Shown here piece after piece: positions 24,589-36,900 of a DNA stretch of 64,000 nt. Made by a program: the position numbers and the translations under genes. A model generated the notes under the pieces. That model saw nothing but the letters and a program-made list of their open reading frames with translations, made no database searches and was not told the DNA's origin. The DNA is from Limanda limanda (taxonomy: Eukaryota > Chordata > Actinopteri > Pleuronectiformes > Pleuronectidae): assembly GCF_963576545.1 (NCBI RefSeq), contig NC_083651.1:18289748-18353747 (forward strand). Direction: 5' to 3'. Position 1 is the first letter of the stretch; each line of letters starts with the position of its first letter.

Positions 24589-24777
24589 TCAATGGCACAG
24601 AGCTCAAACATCACGGTGACAGATATGAGGGCAATGGCAATGAGCTCTCAAAAGTACACTCCATTTATACAATCAGATCCCTCCTCTCCACAGTAAAATA
24701 CATTTGTCCAATCAGCTTCTCTCCATGTCGTTTACAGGAAGACCAGACATTGGTCTCTGGCGGTCTCTTTGAAGTTT

Positions 24778-24804
24778 GAACAAGATGCTAAACGCATCTT
24801 GTTC
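24778..24804. other. 11-bp stem, 5-nt loop hairpin in LTR
   Basis: gaacaagatgc - taaac - gcatcttgttc is perfectly complementary. The same hairpin is in the right LTR near 30218-30244. It lies upstream of the TATA-like box in element sense, so it is in U3. Confidence 0.85.
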
Positions 24805-25096
24805 CAGACCCTGTGAGTTTCTCAGAGATCTCCTGTCTCTGCAGGTCACACCTATTAGCCTTTGAAGCTCCCTGCTGCAGAAGACTTAATTGGCCCCTGT
24901 TGAGAAACCTTTTGTTCACACTAGACTGAGAAGGCCACGTCTATAAGGCCCTTCAAGAGTATTATGCATAGTGTTAACTTGACCTAAACTCTGACTATGA
25001 GTCTTAAACACAGAAATACATCTTTCAGTAAACTTCTTTCTATATAAATGTAATCTGTTACATTTGAACATGTCTAAATACAAAATTCCCATCACA

Positions 25097-25110
25097 ATTC
25101 CTCCCTTTTT
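25097..25110 (-). other. Polypurine tract adjacent to 3' LTR
   Basis: On the - strand the 14 bases are purine-rich (AAAAAGGGAGGAAT) and run straight into the TGTGATGGG LTR start. This is the expected plus-strand primer site, and it sets the element orientation. Confidence 0.85.
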
Positions 25111-25547
25111 ATCAATCTGGGATCAACATCTTTATAACATCTCATCATTTAGATTGGGAATTTTCCAGGATATGTGAATTAAAGAAGTAACACTAGTCTT
25201 AGCGCAAAAACAATACAACAGAGTTACACAATTGAAAATGATCAGTTTCTACAAACTTCAATAACGTATTTTACAATTATTAACATGATGATCATCATAT
25301 TATCAAAATGTTCACTGTATTGGTGCCACACTTCGTCCTGATCGTGTGTCGAACACCTCCTTGTTGAAGAACATCTTGTTTCAGAGACATCTTGTATGCT
25401 CTGACTTTGATGATCAGAAATTTGATGTTGTTCCTGCCAAGCATTCGTGAGCAGGGAAAACATCTCTTTTCCCTTGAATGCTTCTCAGTCGTATAATCAT
25501 GTGTTGCTGATCTCCTGTTGGTGCGGTTGTGTTCAGCGTGTAGCTCT

Positions 25548-25799
25548 TCAAATGTGTTGAATCTCCTTGCAACACCTAAAAATTTCAGACTGAAGCTCAC
25601 ACACTGGCACAAAGCACTTCCCGTCCTGTAGATCCACCCCTGGCTCTGGAAATCCTCCTGCGTTGGCCCTCATCTCCAGGTTGACCTCTGCGACCTTCCT
25701 GTCATCTGTGTTGAGAGGCATTTGGCTTGCACTCGTTCCATCGACGTCCTTAAGCACAATCCAGTCTCCTGGTTTCAGGTCACGCAGTCCTCTCTCCAT
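25548..25799 (-). pseudogene. Integrase C-terminal remnant (pol 3' end) joined to an unrecognised tail
   Basis: The first 15 or so residues contain LKPGDWIVLKD, the start of the SH3-like C-terminal domain of gamma/epsilon-type retroviral integrases, where the family continues into a basic WxGPYQVLLTT-type stretch. Here that stretch is absent. The frame runs instead into about 65 residues I do not recognise, with four or five Cys (for example GGFPEPGVDLQDGK and EIFRCCKE). The open frame extends about a dozen codons upstream of the first Met before a stop, so no full integrase exists. It is a broken viral remnant near the 3' end of the provirus. The tail may be an env leader, an alternative fusion, or meaningless sequence. 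Confidence 0.6.
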
Positions 25800-25835
25800 G
25801 GATTTAGATAGAATCTCCTCGTCTGCCTGTGGATT

Positions 25836-28288
25836 TTAAAGAGTACAGGAAACAGTTTAAAACAATATCTACCAGTTTGTTTTTCAATGTGTTTTTCAAT
25901 GTGTTTGTTATGTTTGTTTTTTACTTCCTTCTCTCTCCACTGTCCCATCCCTGGCGGGATGTGGCATGATGTTGCCTTGTGTTGATACTCATACTCACCA
26001 GTATCCATAAAGCTATACTTATGAATATGTTACCCTTGTCAGCGGACATCCTTTTGAAATCTTCCATCATGGAATGAGTTCTCCGAACAGTATCTGTTTC
26101 ACCGCTGGAGAATCCTGTTTAGATGTTTGGGAAACACTTCTGCTTGCATAGAAATCATGTCATAAAACAAAACAGTATTTATTTATTTCCCTAACCTACT
26201 TTATTTACTTAATCTTTATTAAACATCTCTATAAATGATTAAACCGTTTGTTTTGAGGTGGATGTCAATCTTGTAGAATCTGGATGTCTCTATTTTATTT
26301 GTAACTCAAATTACCTAACTCCGTTAAAAAAGTTTTATTGAATATTATTTAGAGTGTTTCTTGTGTACACCCAATAACCCAATTCATCTATATCCAGCAT
26401 ATGTTACTCCTCTCTCTTGACACACTGACTCCAGTCATGTGTCAATCCAACCTAATGAGAAAACATACACAGGTTGAACAAAATCATCCATATCCCACAT
26501 CAAAAAGTCCATCGACCACCAAACAAAACACAGTCTATCAAGACTACTTAATTCCTAAACTAATAAACCCAAATCTGCATTCTAAAAAAATTTAGTTCGA
26601 TGTAGTCTTGCTAACCGCTCCTGTAACCCACATTAAATGTCAGTGTTAAGAATCATTCAAATGCCTTCCATGTCCTCTACAGACTGCATACTGTTTGCAA
26701 CCAGTAACACAGTCAAGGCAAGACAATGGTGTGAAGTCAATCTCATGAATTTCTTCTTCAGCCCAAATCACATGCAGAACCCCCATGCAAACAAGCTATC
26801 AGTGTAAATCTTGACACTCTCGCCACTAGCATATTTGCATCTCTTTGGTCCATGCATGTAATGATGGGGACGGTTTTCCTTTGTTTCAAACAGAGTCGTA
26901 AAACCCCTCTGTCATTCGTTATCACACTGTGATGCTGAAAACCTGTCATCAAACACTTCAGTTTCACAGTAATCAGCTGTTAACCATTTAAATCTGCTCT
27001 ACTGATAAAGTTAAGAATTTCCTAGTTAAAAACTTTCTATTTGTAAATAGTAATGTCTATCATCCAAAACAATACTGTATCATAGCTGAACCTCCTAGCT
27101 GTTGAAAAGTGAACGTTATTTTCTCCAGCAAATATCATTGTTACAGCATATGACACTAGTAAAGTCTTATTTCAAAGTATCACACATATCACATTACTCT
27201 GTTCTCTCAGAAGCTGCCATTGCTCTGAGACTTGCTTGAAACTTTGCATCTGTTGCTTTTCCCTTAAAGGAAAAAGTTTTTCTGTTTAAACAAAAGATTA
27301 CTCATATTCCACAAGAAGATTTCAGATATTCTTTTCTATTGCGTCTGCTCTTCTGATCAGACCAAAATCATATATGTGTCCGTTTCACAAACATGATAGT
27401 ACCTGTTATCAACTCAGAAAAATCAATAATGTTTACAACAAACTAAAAATGTCATTCAATTACATCAAAGAAATACATTTTCATGCAGAAATGTGTTCAA
27501 AAACCCCAATGTGATTTAGCATGAAAGAAAATCGTTTGCGATTAACTTTAAACCTTCCTTTTAAAATCTTTTAATTTGATTAAATGTATTTTCTTTTCTT
27601 ATAGCCAATGTATCTATCAAAAACTACTGAGACAACACCGTATTTACTATTGTAAATGCAACCAAACTTATTTTATCCTTAATTTACTTACTATATAACC
27701 TTTTAAACTAAATTTGTCTTACCAAGTGTTTAGATAAATCTAAGTAAATACCATTTGTGCTCTAATTTGATCTCTCCCCTTGCTCTTTGCAAGAGGATGT
27801 TAATTTAGAGGTGAGAAATTTGTCTCGGATCATCCATTGATACGCTTGTGTCAGATCCCCCTTTCTCGTTTAAATAAATGCAGATGTTATTCAACTCTGT
27901 CTTCCACTAGTGCCCTGCTGTTTTAAAATTTAGCATACTATTCTATCTTCCCCCTAAATTTTACCCAGCAGTAAAGTGACAACAGAGATAAATGTTTGTC
28001 TTGCATTTAGCCTCTAACCACATTATAAAAACCCCAATGATAAAAATGGATCTATCTACAACTTTTGCATATGTTTTTCTATCATTATGAGCTATATAAC
28101 ATTCATTCTAAAAGTAATATCACACTATTCACACATATTTACTGGTGCTTTTAGTTCCTGAACCTAAAAATAGATTTAATTTGTGTGTTTTTAGCAATTA
28201 GTTTTATTGATTTCTAATTTAACTATAATAATGTTAACCATATGCTTTATGTGTAACATTAATTCACATGGTGTCTGCAGCTGTGTTC
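25836..28288. other. ERV interior without coding capacity
   Basis: About 2.4 kb of AT-rich sequence lies where pol would be expected. The frames on both strands are short (the longest is about 75 codons) and motif-free. I see no YxDD reverse-transcriptase, DSG/DTG protease or HHCC integrase zinc signatures. Confidence 0.6.
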
Positions 28289-28723
28289 TTACTTATATGA
28301 AGTTTTGTTGAACTTCTCTCTCTCCATCATGGTCTGCTCTTGATGGCTGCTCTGTCTCCATGATCTCCCTCTCAGTGGAAATGTATCCAGATCAGAACCT
28401 ATTTGGAGAGACTGATACCTGGAGATTATTTCGGTTACTTCCTTCTGTATACTGTCTCTTATGTTGACTTCAGTCAACCAACACTCAAATGCTCTCCAGT
28501 CTGGCACAAATAGCTCCACATCTCTCCCTCTTGTTGCTTCTTTGCTTCGTTCTTGTTCAATGAGCAATTTGATCTTAAGTTGCTTCAACTGATTTAAAGT
28601 TATGTTCCCTGTGTTTGGAAAATCATAGTTTTTTACCCACAAGCCAAACTGTGTAACACTATAATGACCATACTTCAGAACCATATCTTGAACTGTAGGA
28701 GAAGAAATCTGTGGTAAATTCAT
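28289..28723 (-). CDS. Candidate gag-region ORF of the LTR element (144 codons, unrecognised)
   Basis: This minus-strand frame is the longest open frame in the element interior. It lies about 1.2 kb downstream of the 5' LTR in element sense, where a gag gene would begin. The product is largely hydrophilic and helical-looking, with a KxLxxLKxKLLIEQERSK-like charged segment in the middle and an Arg/Gln/Ser-rich end (RGRSWRQSSHQEQ). No matrix, capsid major-homology or Cys-His box is visible, and it is far shorter than a normal Gag. It could be a truncated Gag, an accessory gene or chance. Position, length and strand agreement are the only support. Confidence 0.4.
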   Translation of the reverse strand: MNLPQISSPTVQDMVLKYGHYSVTQFGLWVKNYDFPNTGNITLNQLKQLKIKLLIEQERSKEATRGRDVELFVPDWRAFECWLTEVNIRDSIQKEVTEIISRYQSLQIGSDLDTFPLRGRSWRQSSHQEQTMMEREKFNKTSYK

Positions 28724-29891
28724 CTCTGTAATGGTTGTTTATCAATTTAAACTCTGATTTATTCAGTAGAATACGAATCTTTTGGGAATTTAAGTTCTAC
28801 TGATATGGAAAAGACCCTAATGTTTCAGAATTAATTTCTAAAGCCAATTATTTTCCTATTTCTTAAAAAACGTCTATTTTCAAATTCGTTTTAAGATTGA
28901 TCTGAATCTTTTTCTTTTTCTTTTGATATAAGCCTTTAAAACTTACACATATATCCCAAATATGATTGAAATTATACTCACCTTATTCCAGTGTTGAGAA
29001 TTCCAAGAAATCCTCTCTCACTCACTCCTCACTTTTTCTTTTTCAGCTGTAATTCTCAGATTAGTCTCATCAAATCATGCATGTTACTTGTATCAAATCA
29101 TCAACATTTGTGTAACGTTGATAGTAACCTTTCACCTTCAAAACACTTTTTAAGAGACAATGAGAAAAACCCCTTCAGTTATAATATTGCCACTGTAATC
29201 ACCTCTTGTAATTACTAAGTTTTAATTTTAATTCCTCTAATACAATTCTAAAACTCTGCATGAATCAAATCGCCTTAGAGAAAACTTAATTTCACATTTC
29301 TCTTAAACAAGACACATGCAGGTATAAAATGTATGGGAATTTATCAGATTTTCAAACAGATTATTATGCTGAGACGATACAGACCTGGCCTAGGTCTCTC
29401 TGTCACAGCTTTTCCTCCATTTCAAAATAATAATACTATGATATATTTATATTCTACTCTTCTGCTTGTTTACAATAACTATGAGCATGCCGCAGCGCCC
29501 AATATTAAAGTAATTTAGCATTAAACTCTTTCGCTAAACCCTGTTTAACATTTTGATCTTTTTTTGAAAAGAATCTTAACCTATTAAGCTTATTGTGAAT
29601 CCTATACCGGTCTCTAAGACCTCCTTAGTATATACACGTCTGTAACTCACTTCCCTGAATGAGTGAATTTCTTTGGACCTTTTTCCTTAAAAGATCTAAA
29701 AACAAGAATTATACTTTACCAGAATGAAACTGCTTGCCTGTCCCAGTCGGTTCTTTAGCCCACCTCAGTGAGCACTCCGGATTCTCAGAACATCAGGCCC
29801 ACTGAAATAATAAAGGTTTAGTTCCAAACGTACTGCCCCGGCGCAATTACCTACCCTCAGCACCGAGAGCCAGAGTCGCTCACGTGGATGT

Positions 29892-29909
29892 CACTGCCAA
29901 CAACAGCCA
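29892..29909 (-). other. Primer-binding-site-like sequence
   Basis: Two bases inside the 5' LTR, the - strand reads TGGCTGTTGTTGGCAGTG. It starts with the TGG that pairs with a tRNA CCA end. I could not match the other 15 bases to a tRNA 3' end with confidence. Confidence 0.45.
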
Positions 29910-29911
29910 AA

Positions 29912-30535
29912 TGTAATGGGACATTATTACATATCATGACACAACAAGCAATTATCAATTCTGGATGTTTAATTCAAACCGTCTGCGGACGGTTTACAAA
30001 GGTCAAGTCACGACAACAGACTTGACCTCAATGGCACAGAGCTCAAACATCACGGTGACAGATATGAGGGCAATGGCAATGAGCTCTCAAAAGTACACTC
30101 CATTTATACAATCAGATCCCTCCTCTCCACAGTAAAATACATTTGTCCAATCAGCTTCTCTCCATGTCGTTTACAGGAAGACCAGACATTGGTCTCTGGC
30201 GGTCTCTTTGAAGTTTGAACAAGATGCTAAACGCATCTTGTTCCAGACCCTGTGAGTTTCTCAGAGATCTCCTGTCTCTGCAGGTCACACCTATTAGCCT
30301 TTGAAGCTCCCTGCTGCAGAAGACTTAATTGGCCCCTGTTGAGAAACCTTTTGTTCACACTAGACTGAGAAGGCCACGTCTATAAGGCCCTTCAAGAGTA
30401 TTATGCATAGTGTTAACTTGACCTAAACTCTGACTATGAGTCTTAAACACAGAAATACATCTTTCAGTAAACTTCTTTCTATATAAATGTAATCTGTTAC
30501 ATTTGAACATGTCTAAATACAAAATTCCCATCACA
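29912..30535 (-). repeat. 5' LTR of the element (624 bp)
   Basis: Read side by side with 24472-25096, I find no difference except in the first ~13 bases on the + strand. It is followed directly by AAGC, the target duplication. Confidence 0.93.
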
Positions 30536-30728
30536 AAGCCTAACAAGAGCAGCGACAAGGAGAGCGCCATAGAATCTTTGTTAAAATGTGCAGTGATTAC
30601 AAAGTGATACTATGGTGCATCAACAACTAATAATGGCAGATATGTGATGAGGTTTCTGACACACGAGAGATTCAAAAACAACTATAAGAAAGCAAATAGC
30701 TCAAGATAAAAAAGTACCACACACATAG

Positions 30729-30910
30729 AAGACACCGACAAAGATGTGAGGGAGATGTTGGTGATAAGAGCCAGCGCCGGGTGTCGATGTGCTCTAAACA
30801 AAAACACGTGACCTCCCGAACACAGATTTCTTTGTTGTTGTGAACGCCTCTAAGCGGAGTCTCTCCTGCTGTGATGTTCATTAGTGAAAGGAAACCCCAG
30901 AAATTCTTGT
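30729..30910 (+). repeat. Dispersed repeat, copy 2 (diverged)
   Basis: Partner of 19155-19350. Shared ordered blocks include gaagacaccgacaaagatgt, gtgtcgatgtgct, aaaaacacgtgacctc and gttcattagtgaaaggaaac. Confidence 0.6.
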
Positions 30911-33900
30911 CCTAATCTCCGGACATCCTCCCAAGGTCATGTCTGAAAACTGCAATTCAAGCTGATTCGTAGTCCTTAGCAACAAAGTCAACAAAGTTAA
31001 TAGCGAGTATCGTTATTTTAAGTTGATCACCATCATGCTTCAGTTGCATTTTTTTTTTCATTTTAGTAACTGTAGCAGCAGAAGGTATAATATGAGTGTT
31101 GGACACCATTTTTAAGTTTCCTTTGAGATGACGTGAGCTGATTTAGAGAAGCCAGCATTATCTTACAGAGACATCATAACCTAAATCCCCCTTTTAGTCA
31201 GAAAAGTGGTTGCAAATATCTCCCTGTCCCTGCTCTCAGCAAAAAAAAAGAAGCTAAAAAGACCAAGGATTTTAGGGGAGACACAGACGGAGCGTAAAAG
31301 AGGGGGAAGGAGGCAGTGAGGGAGGGAGTGGTGGATGGATGAATGGATGGATGAAGGTTGGCTGGAGCTGTCAGTCTCATCTCTCTCCTGTCTCTCCTCA
31401 TCCATCCTGGCCGTGCTGACAGCAGCCTTCCAAGCAGAACACTTCATGCCTGCCAGGTGATTCATATTCCCAACCTGCACAGCCGCCAACACCTCCGCCA
31501 CCACCATCGACACAAGCAGGCAGACATGCAGGTGGGGGGAGGGAGTGGCGGGAGAAGGGAAAGGGGGGGATTTAGAACTGCAACTCAAAATGAGGGAGAG
31601 AGATGAGAGAAAGGGATCAATTTGGATGGCCGCATGCAATAATGAAGATGTTGGATAATTAATGTTGTGAGAGAAGTTCCAATATTTCCCGATGTGAATA
31701 CAGAAGTGGCTGCACCAGATCTTTGGTTTTAGAGATAAATGCCGTTCATGCTGAGATACAATTCGTTGGTATGAGTTAAAGAGATTGATTGATTTTTTGA
31801 TTAATATGAGTGGAAGATAGCAGAGGGCTGGCAATTCAAATAGGACCCATCTCATCTCGCTAACTACCTTTTCCATATTTCGCCCCCTGGGAGGCGCTAC
31901 CGGCCTCTGCATAATACATATAGGTCCTGTAAAGAACAGCTTTTTCTCTCTTCTGCCACTTAACTACAGACTATATCCCTGATATTTGTGACACATGATC
32001 TAAATACACGTACATAGGATTATTATGAATTATTATTAGTGGTGCAATGTGTTTGTCTAAGTGTGATGTTGATGTGAAATGAGTCTTGTTAATGTACAGT
32101 ATTGAAAATAAACTCCACCATCTGTGCCTGTGTGGTCATTCAAGTCTAGTAAATACCAGACAGACCCAGCAATTTGTGCTGCAGAATTTGGCAACACAGT
32201 CTATACCAGCAGTTTCCTGTAACTTACTTGTAATTTGAAAAGAGATGTATTTTCCTCTCAGCAGTTGAAGAAGTTAAAAATTAAAACGGCAAATGAATAA
32301 TTATGATCGTTTTCTTTTCCCCTCTGACTTCCTGAATTCTAATAAGTCATTGAGGGAACTGTCCTTCATCTTTCATCCAAGACCAAATTTATATTGTACA
32401 ATGGAATTATACATCAAATATTATTCTATCCCTTGACTTTTGTAATATTATGACTTTCCACTCGTTGTATTATGATTTTGTAATATAATGATTTTTTTTT
32501 ACAACTTTCTCTTTTCTCAAATGATTATTTTTTTTTCAAGTTTAACTAAGACTTCTGTTTTCGTAAAATTATGACTTTTTCATGTTAAATTTAAACCTTT
32601 ATTTATTTCAACATTATTCATGAAATCTCAGAATGTGTCATTCGCTACTTGATCCAAATACTCCGTCATAATATTTAACATTTTGTAAAAAAAAATACTG
32701 ACCGTATATTTTGAGATACTTTAGCATCCGTTAAGTTAAATCTTTAAAGATTTACTGAAGCCACCTCGTAGCAGCCTGATAATGTTTGTTCTTCATCAGG
32801 CAAATCATCATTAAATCAGAAGAGGTCCACACACTTGTGCTCTCCCCTCATCGCAAATAAATCTCCGCCACTGGACGAGGGCAGACTGTGTGGTTTTGTA
32901 GCGTTGTATAACAGAGAGGTGATTGGATTGAGAATAATTCCCTCTAATGACGAGGCCGGCTCAAGGCTGTTAGTGGTAATGAGAACACTGTACGTGCACA
33001 GACCCAGAAACTACCTTGCCTCCCAGTGCACCTCACCTGTTGGGATGTGGAAACCCATACACAACCACACGGACACACACGGACAGAGACACGTACACAT
33101 CCTGATACAAGGATATAAGCACACACTGGCATGCTGTTGTTAAATGCTTTATGTTCTTTTCTGTTTTCTTTTGGCCGAGTGCAGCTCCCACAAGATTGTT
33201 GGGACTGGTGAAGGACATTCACCGTTACCTTGCAGTGGCTGTTTCTCTGCTCTCCATGAGCCCTGTGGCGTTGGCAGGAGATTGGCATGGCTCCACTCTG
33301 GTGCCCGGTGCTGCTAACTGGCACGTAGCGTGTGTCGCAAGCCACCTACCAGGCACACATGTTACGTGTTAGTTGCCAAGAATGGCATTTCCGCACCCCT
33401 GCCGAACATGGTGTGAACGCAGCGGAGCGTCCCTCTGTCTACCTGTGTCTCCATCCCCTCGACCCCTCCACTCCCACACAATGCCACACACACACCTGCA
33501 AACCACAAATGTACATGCATGCTTGGTCGCACACAAAGAAACCCAAGCTCAGACACATTGAGCTATAGCGTGTCCATTAAAAAGAAACAGACGCCGGTGT
33601 TAAGGCCCTCACACATAAAGAGGCATGCAAATAAACACCCACTCGCCGACACATACACACACCTTTGTATTCACAATCACACCCAGCAGCAGGCAGATTG
33701 TGTATCATAGTATTGGGAGCCTAACCAAATGATGCATGGCTGTGGTTCTGTAATCATAAAACTCATCCGCTGTCCCCCGTGTGGGAGTCACAGCAGAGTA
33801 TGTGAAATAGTAGCACTTCAGATGCAGTGCGTAATGACGGACCGCCAGATGCTCAATGGAATGCTCAATGGAGCTGATCACTGCTGAGTGTTATCACGAA

Positions 33901-36900
33901 GCTCCCCGAGTACCGGGCTATTCCCACCGACACTAGCAGGCAGGCCACCGCTGGTCGCAGTCAGGCGGGTCGTCTCCAGTCTCCAGAGCCGGGCGAGGGG
34001 ACAGATGCTGATCTCTTCATAACCACTTGGAATGTTGGACGGCTTTGTTTCTTGTTCAGCAGTTCAGGGGCCTTACTCGATTTGCACACGAGAAGCAGTC
34101 TGGGAAACGACACTTGACACCTGGAACTCTCGTTAATGATTCACTCTAATTCTGTGCATATTTAACAATTACAAAACCGGTAGCACATTTAAATAGGGCC
34201 CTGCGCACTTTTGTTTATTTATGGATGATCAGATCAGTTAAATAAATTGGCTTAACATTTCTACCTACATTTGTGATTGCTCTAATTTCGACTTCTGTTT
34301 ATATTGGTAAAGCCAGATGGTTTTAAATCAAACAATCCCTTCAGATCAAATTCCCTCACCATGAGAATTCTTGTTCAAAGTGCTATAATTCCAGCAGGGG
34401 GAGCTATTGCAGCTCATCCTGATATACTGAGTACCCCGTTGGCCCAGGCGGTGATTAACATGTGTGTAAAAGACTCGCTACAGACATACCTGGGATAGAA
34501 AAATTAAATATGGAGAAATGTCAGACTGCTCCACTAAAGTGCCGTGACTCAGCAGCAAACATGTAATTGCCTGGAGAAGTTCAAGTTCTGTTTCAAGTCT
34601 TTGAGTTTCTACATTCAGGAAAACATAATTTTACTGGCCTTGCCTCAAGTATTGCAAGTTGTCTTAGAAACTTATTACATCCTAATATATGATGCACATG
34701 TTTTCAAGGGAGTGACGGCAATCATCTTTTATACAATGTCCTATACTATATTTATTTGCCTGGATTTAATCTCTGATATCTAATTGAAAAGGAAACAGAG
34801 TTAGTGACAGTCTGATCCTCCACATTGACACGTGCATGTGCAAAAACATGTTTTATATTTACTACATATTAATGGCATCTGAACACAGTGATTGAAAGAA
34901 AGTAGAAGATAACACCAGTTTCTACTCATGCCTCATTTCAGCTCCCACCGGGTGTCGGCCACAGATGACTGAATTAATTCACCATAATCATAATCTCTCA
35001 TCATCCATTCACCTGCTGTGTCTGTGATGTGGAGGCAATAATACATAGTGAGTAAACATATGAGGAATCCTTTGACGTGAACACTACACCTAAGCTCTGA
35101 TGTTACTACAATAATCAATATCCAATTGATTATTTGCAACACCCACCTCGTTGGTGGCATCAATTACTTACCGCCTTCAATTCAGTCAGTAGAAATCCCC
35201 ATTTTTAAATCATATTTTATGCAATATTGAAGAGACATAAGTCAACTGTCATGATTGACTTGAATAAGCACATACAAAATATAGTTTTTTTAATTTACCT
35301 TCAGACGTGAACAGGGTTTTGTCTGTATTTATGGTTGCATGTATGATTACCTCAAGGGGACATCGCCGAGGCCCCGCAGTGCAGAGACCCCCCACAGTGC
35401 CATTGTCTCTGTGTACAAATGATGTCCCTCTCATGCCTTCTGACTGTGAATGTGTGAGTCAGGTGACCTCTACACCCAGTCACAATGTCACTCTCTGGAC
35501 AGGACTCGGCACCGGTGCTGATTGTTGTTGAAAAACAATGAAGCAATGCTAAAACAATTTTTGAAAAAACAATCAAACTTCTAACTCTAACTTAAACTCC
35601 CAGCTGTTATACATTGTCTGTGCAATTACCTCTTTCCAGCAATTACATCAATGTCTCATAATTTCCAAAATATGCAATGTCATTTCTCCAATACAATTGT
35701 GTTCACTCATCTCCAGGTGCTCTTCTGAAACATCATTCTTTTGAGTTCCCGTAAAAGTAACAGTACAGCAATGCAGCGTTCCATTTAGCCCAGTAATTGT
35801 TGGCTGCACAAGTATGAAGAGCAAAATGTAATTCAAGCATCCCACTGCACGCCCACCTATACCTATTGGATGTGAGTAGCTGTCAATGGTATGTGGTCTA
35901 CCGTCTTTTTTCAAATAATTGGGACCAAAATTTATTTTTAAAAACTAGCGTGTGAGAAAACAAACTCCTTGTGAAAATGTTTACTTGTATTGTAGGGTCA
36001 TAGTAGACTTTTATATCTATTCATCTTCCACCTTCTGTGACTGACTCTCCTCCGTGTTGCTTTGTATTGCACTTTTTTGCCTGATGGAATGCAAAAACTT
36101 TTGCCATAAAGAGTGTTTTTGTGGCACAACAAAATAAACAATACAATGCACTAGGAAATGATTGACGTTTTTTAAAAATCTTTTTATGATATATATTGTT
36201 ACATCGCACTGCAAGCAAAACCCATTTTGTAGACCCCGGCAACACAGACCTGCAGAGGCCCCTGGTCCATTTTTGCCCCAGAGCTCCATTTGTTAATTCA
36301 GCTACTGATGCTTTTTGGTTTGAACTTTACTTCTCCACACTCCTGTAAGACCCCATAAAAAGGAACAGAAAGTAATTTAAAATTTGCAGAACCCATGCTT
36401 GGAATTAATTTCAACAAATAATAGCTCTAGGCTGTTTATCCTCATGCATGCATTTTAAGCAAACAAAAGAGGAGAGAAAGGAAGTATCATTAAACACTAA
36501 ATTCCTCAGCTTGATAGGATAATAAAATCTGTATTGTTTCATAGTCTGACTAATCTGCTTTCCAGAGCTGTCATCAGTGACAACAGACAGCAGCCCAAAC
36601 CAGTCCGTGTAAGTATACGTGTGAATAATATCTGTGTGAGCCTTTTACTTTATATAAGAGTTGGATACAGCACTATGACCATTCAACCTCTTTCATCTTT
36701 ATTTCTTTAGTTCTTTATTCTATTTTGTATTTATGCCACTAATCAAATATTGATATCGAATGTATTCCATTATGTTCCAGGTGGAGACTGATAACTGACA
36801 GACCACCACAGCAGTTTAGCAGTTTAGCAGTTTGTCGTCGCTAAACGTTTAATGAACTGGCACCTTACTGATCAGACATGTTTTAGTTTCCTGACAGGTG

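Larger units (their letters stand above)
24472..25096 (-). repeat. 3' LTR of the element (625 bp)
   Basis: In element sense it begins TGTGATGGGAA and ends CCATTACA, with short inverted ends. A TATA-like TATAAAT lies at 24663-24669 (read on -), and an ATTAAA poly(A)-type signal lies at about 24529-24534. This is consistent with U3-R-U5 order. It differs from the other LTR only in the last ~15 bases of the sense LTR (TGTAATGGAAAAA versus TGTAATGGGACA on +). Confidence 0.93.
24472..30535 (-). mobile_element. LTR retrotransposon / endogenous retrovirus, nearly identical LTRs, non-coding interior
   Basis: Two direct repeats (24472-25096 and 29912-30535) flank a 4815-bp interior, and AAGC is duplicated outside (24468-24471 and 30536-30539). 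The minus-strand orientation follows from a polypurine tract (AAAAAGGGAGGAAT on the - strand) abutting the left LTR. A TGG-starting primer-binding-site-like sequence abuts the right LTR. A retroviral-type integrase C-terminal remnant near 25.8 kb and a candidate gag-region ORF at 28.3-28.7 kb fit this polarity. No protease, reverse transcriptase or envelope frame is seen. Near-identical LTRs imply a recent insertion, so the broken interior suggests the element was already defective and moved with proteins supplied in trans. Confidence 0.93.

Noticed and set aside
29892..29909. Assigning the ERV primer to a specific tRNA
   Set aside because: Only the TGG matches securely; the remaining bases did not fit a tRNA 3' end I know.
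31181..31912. 243-codon - ORF, the longest in the window
   Set aside because: Much of it reads through purine/pyrimidine-rich low-complexity DNA, giving Ser/Pro/His/Phe-rich sequence with no domain; unlikely to be a gene without transcript support.
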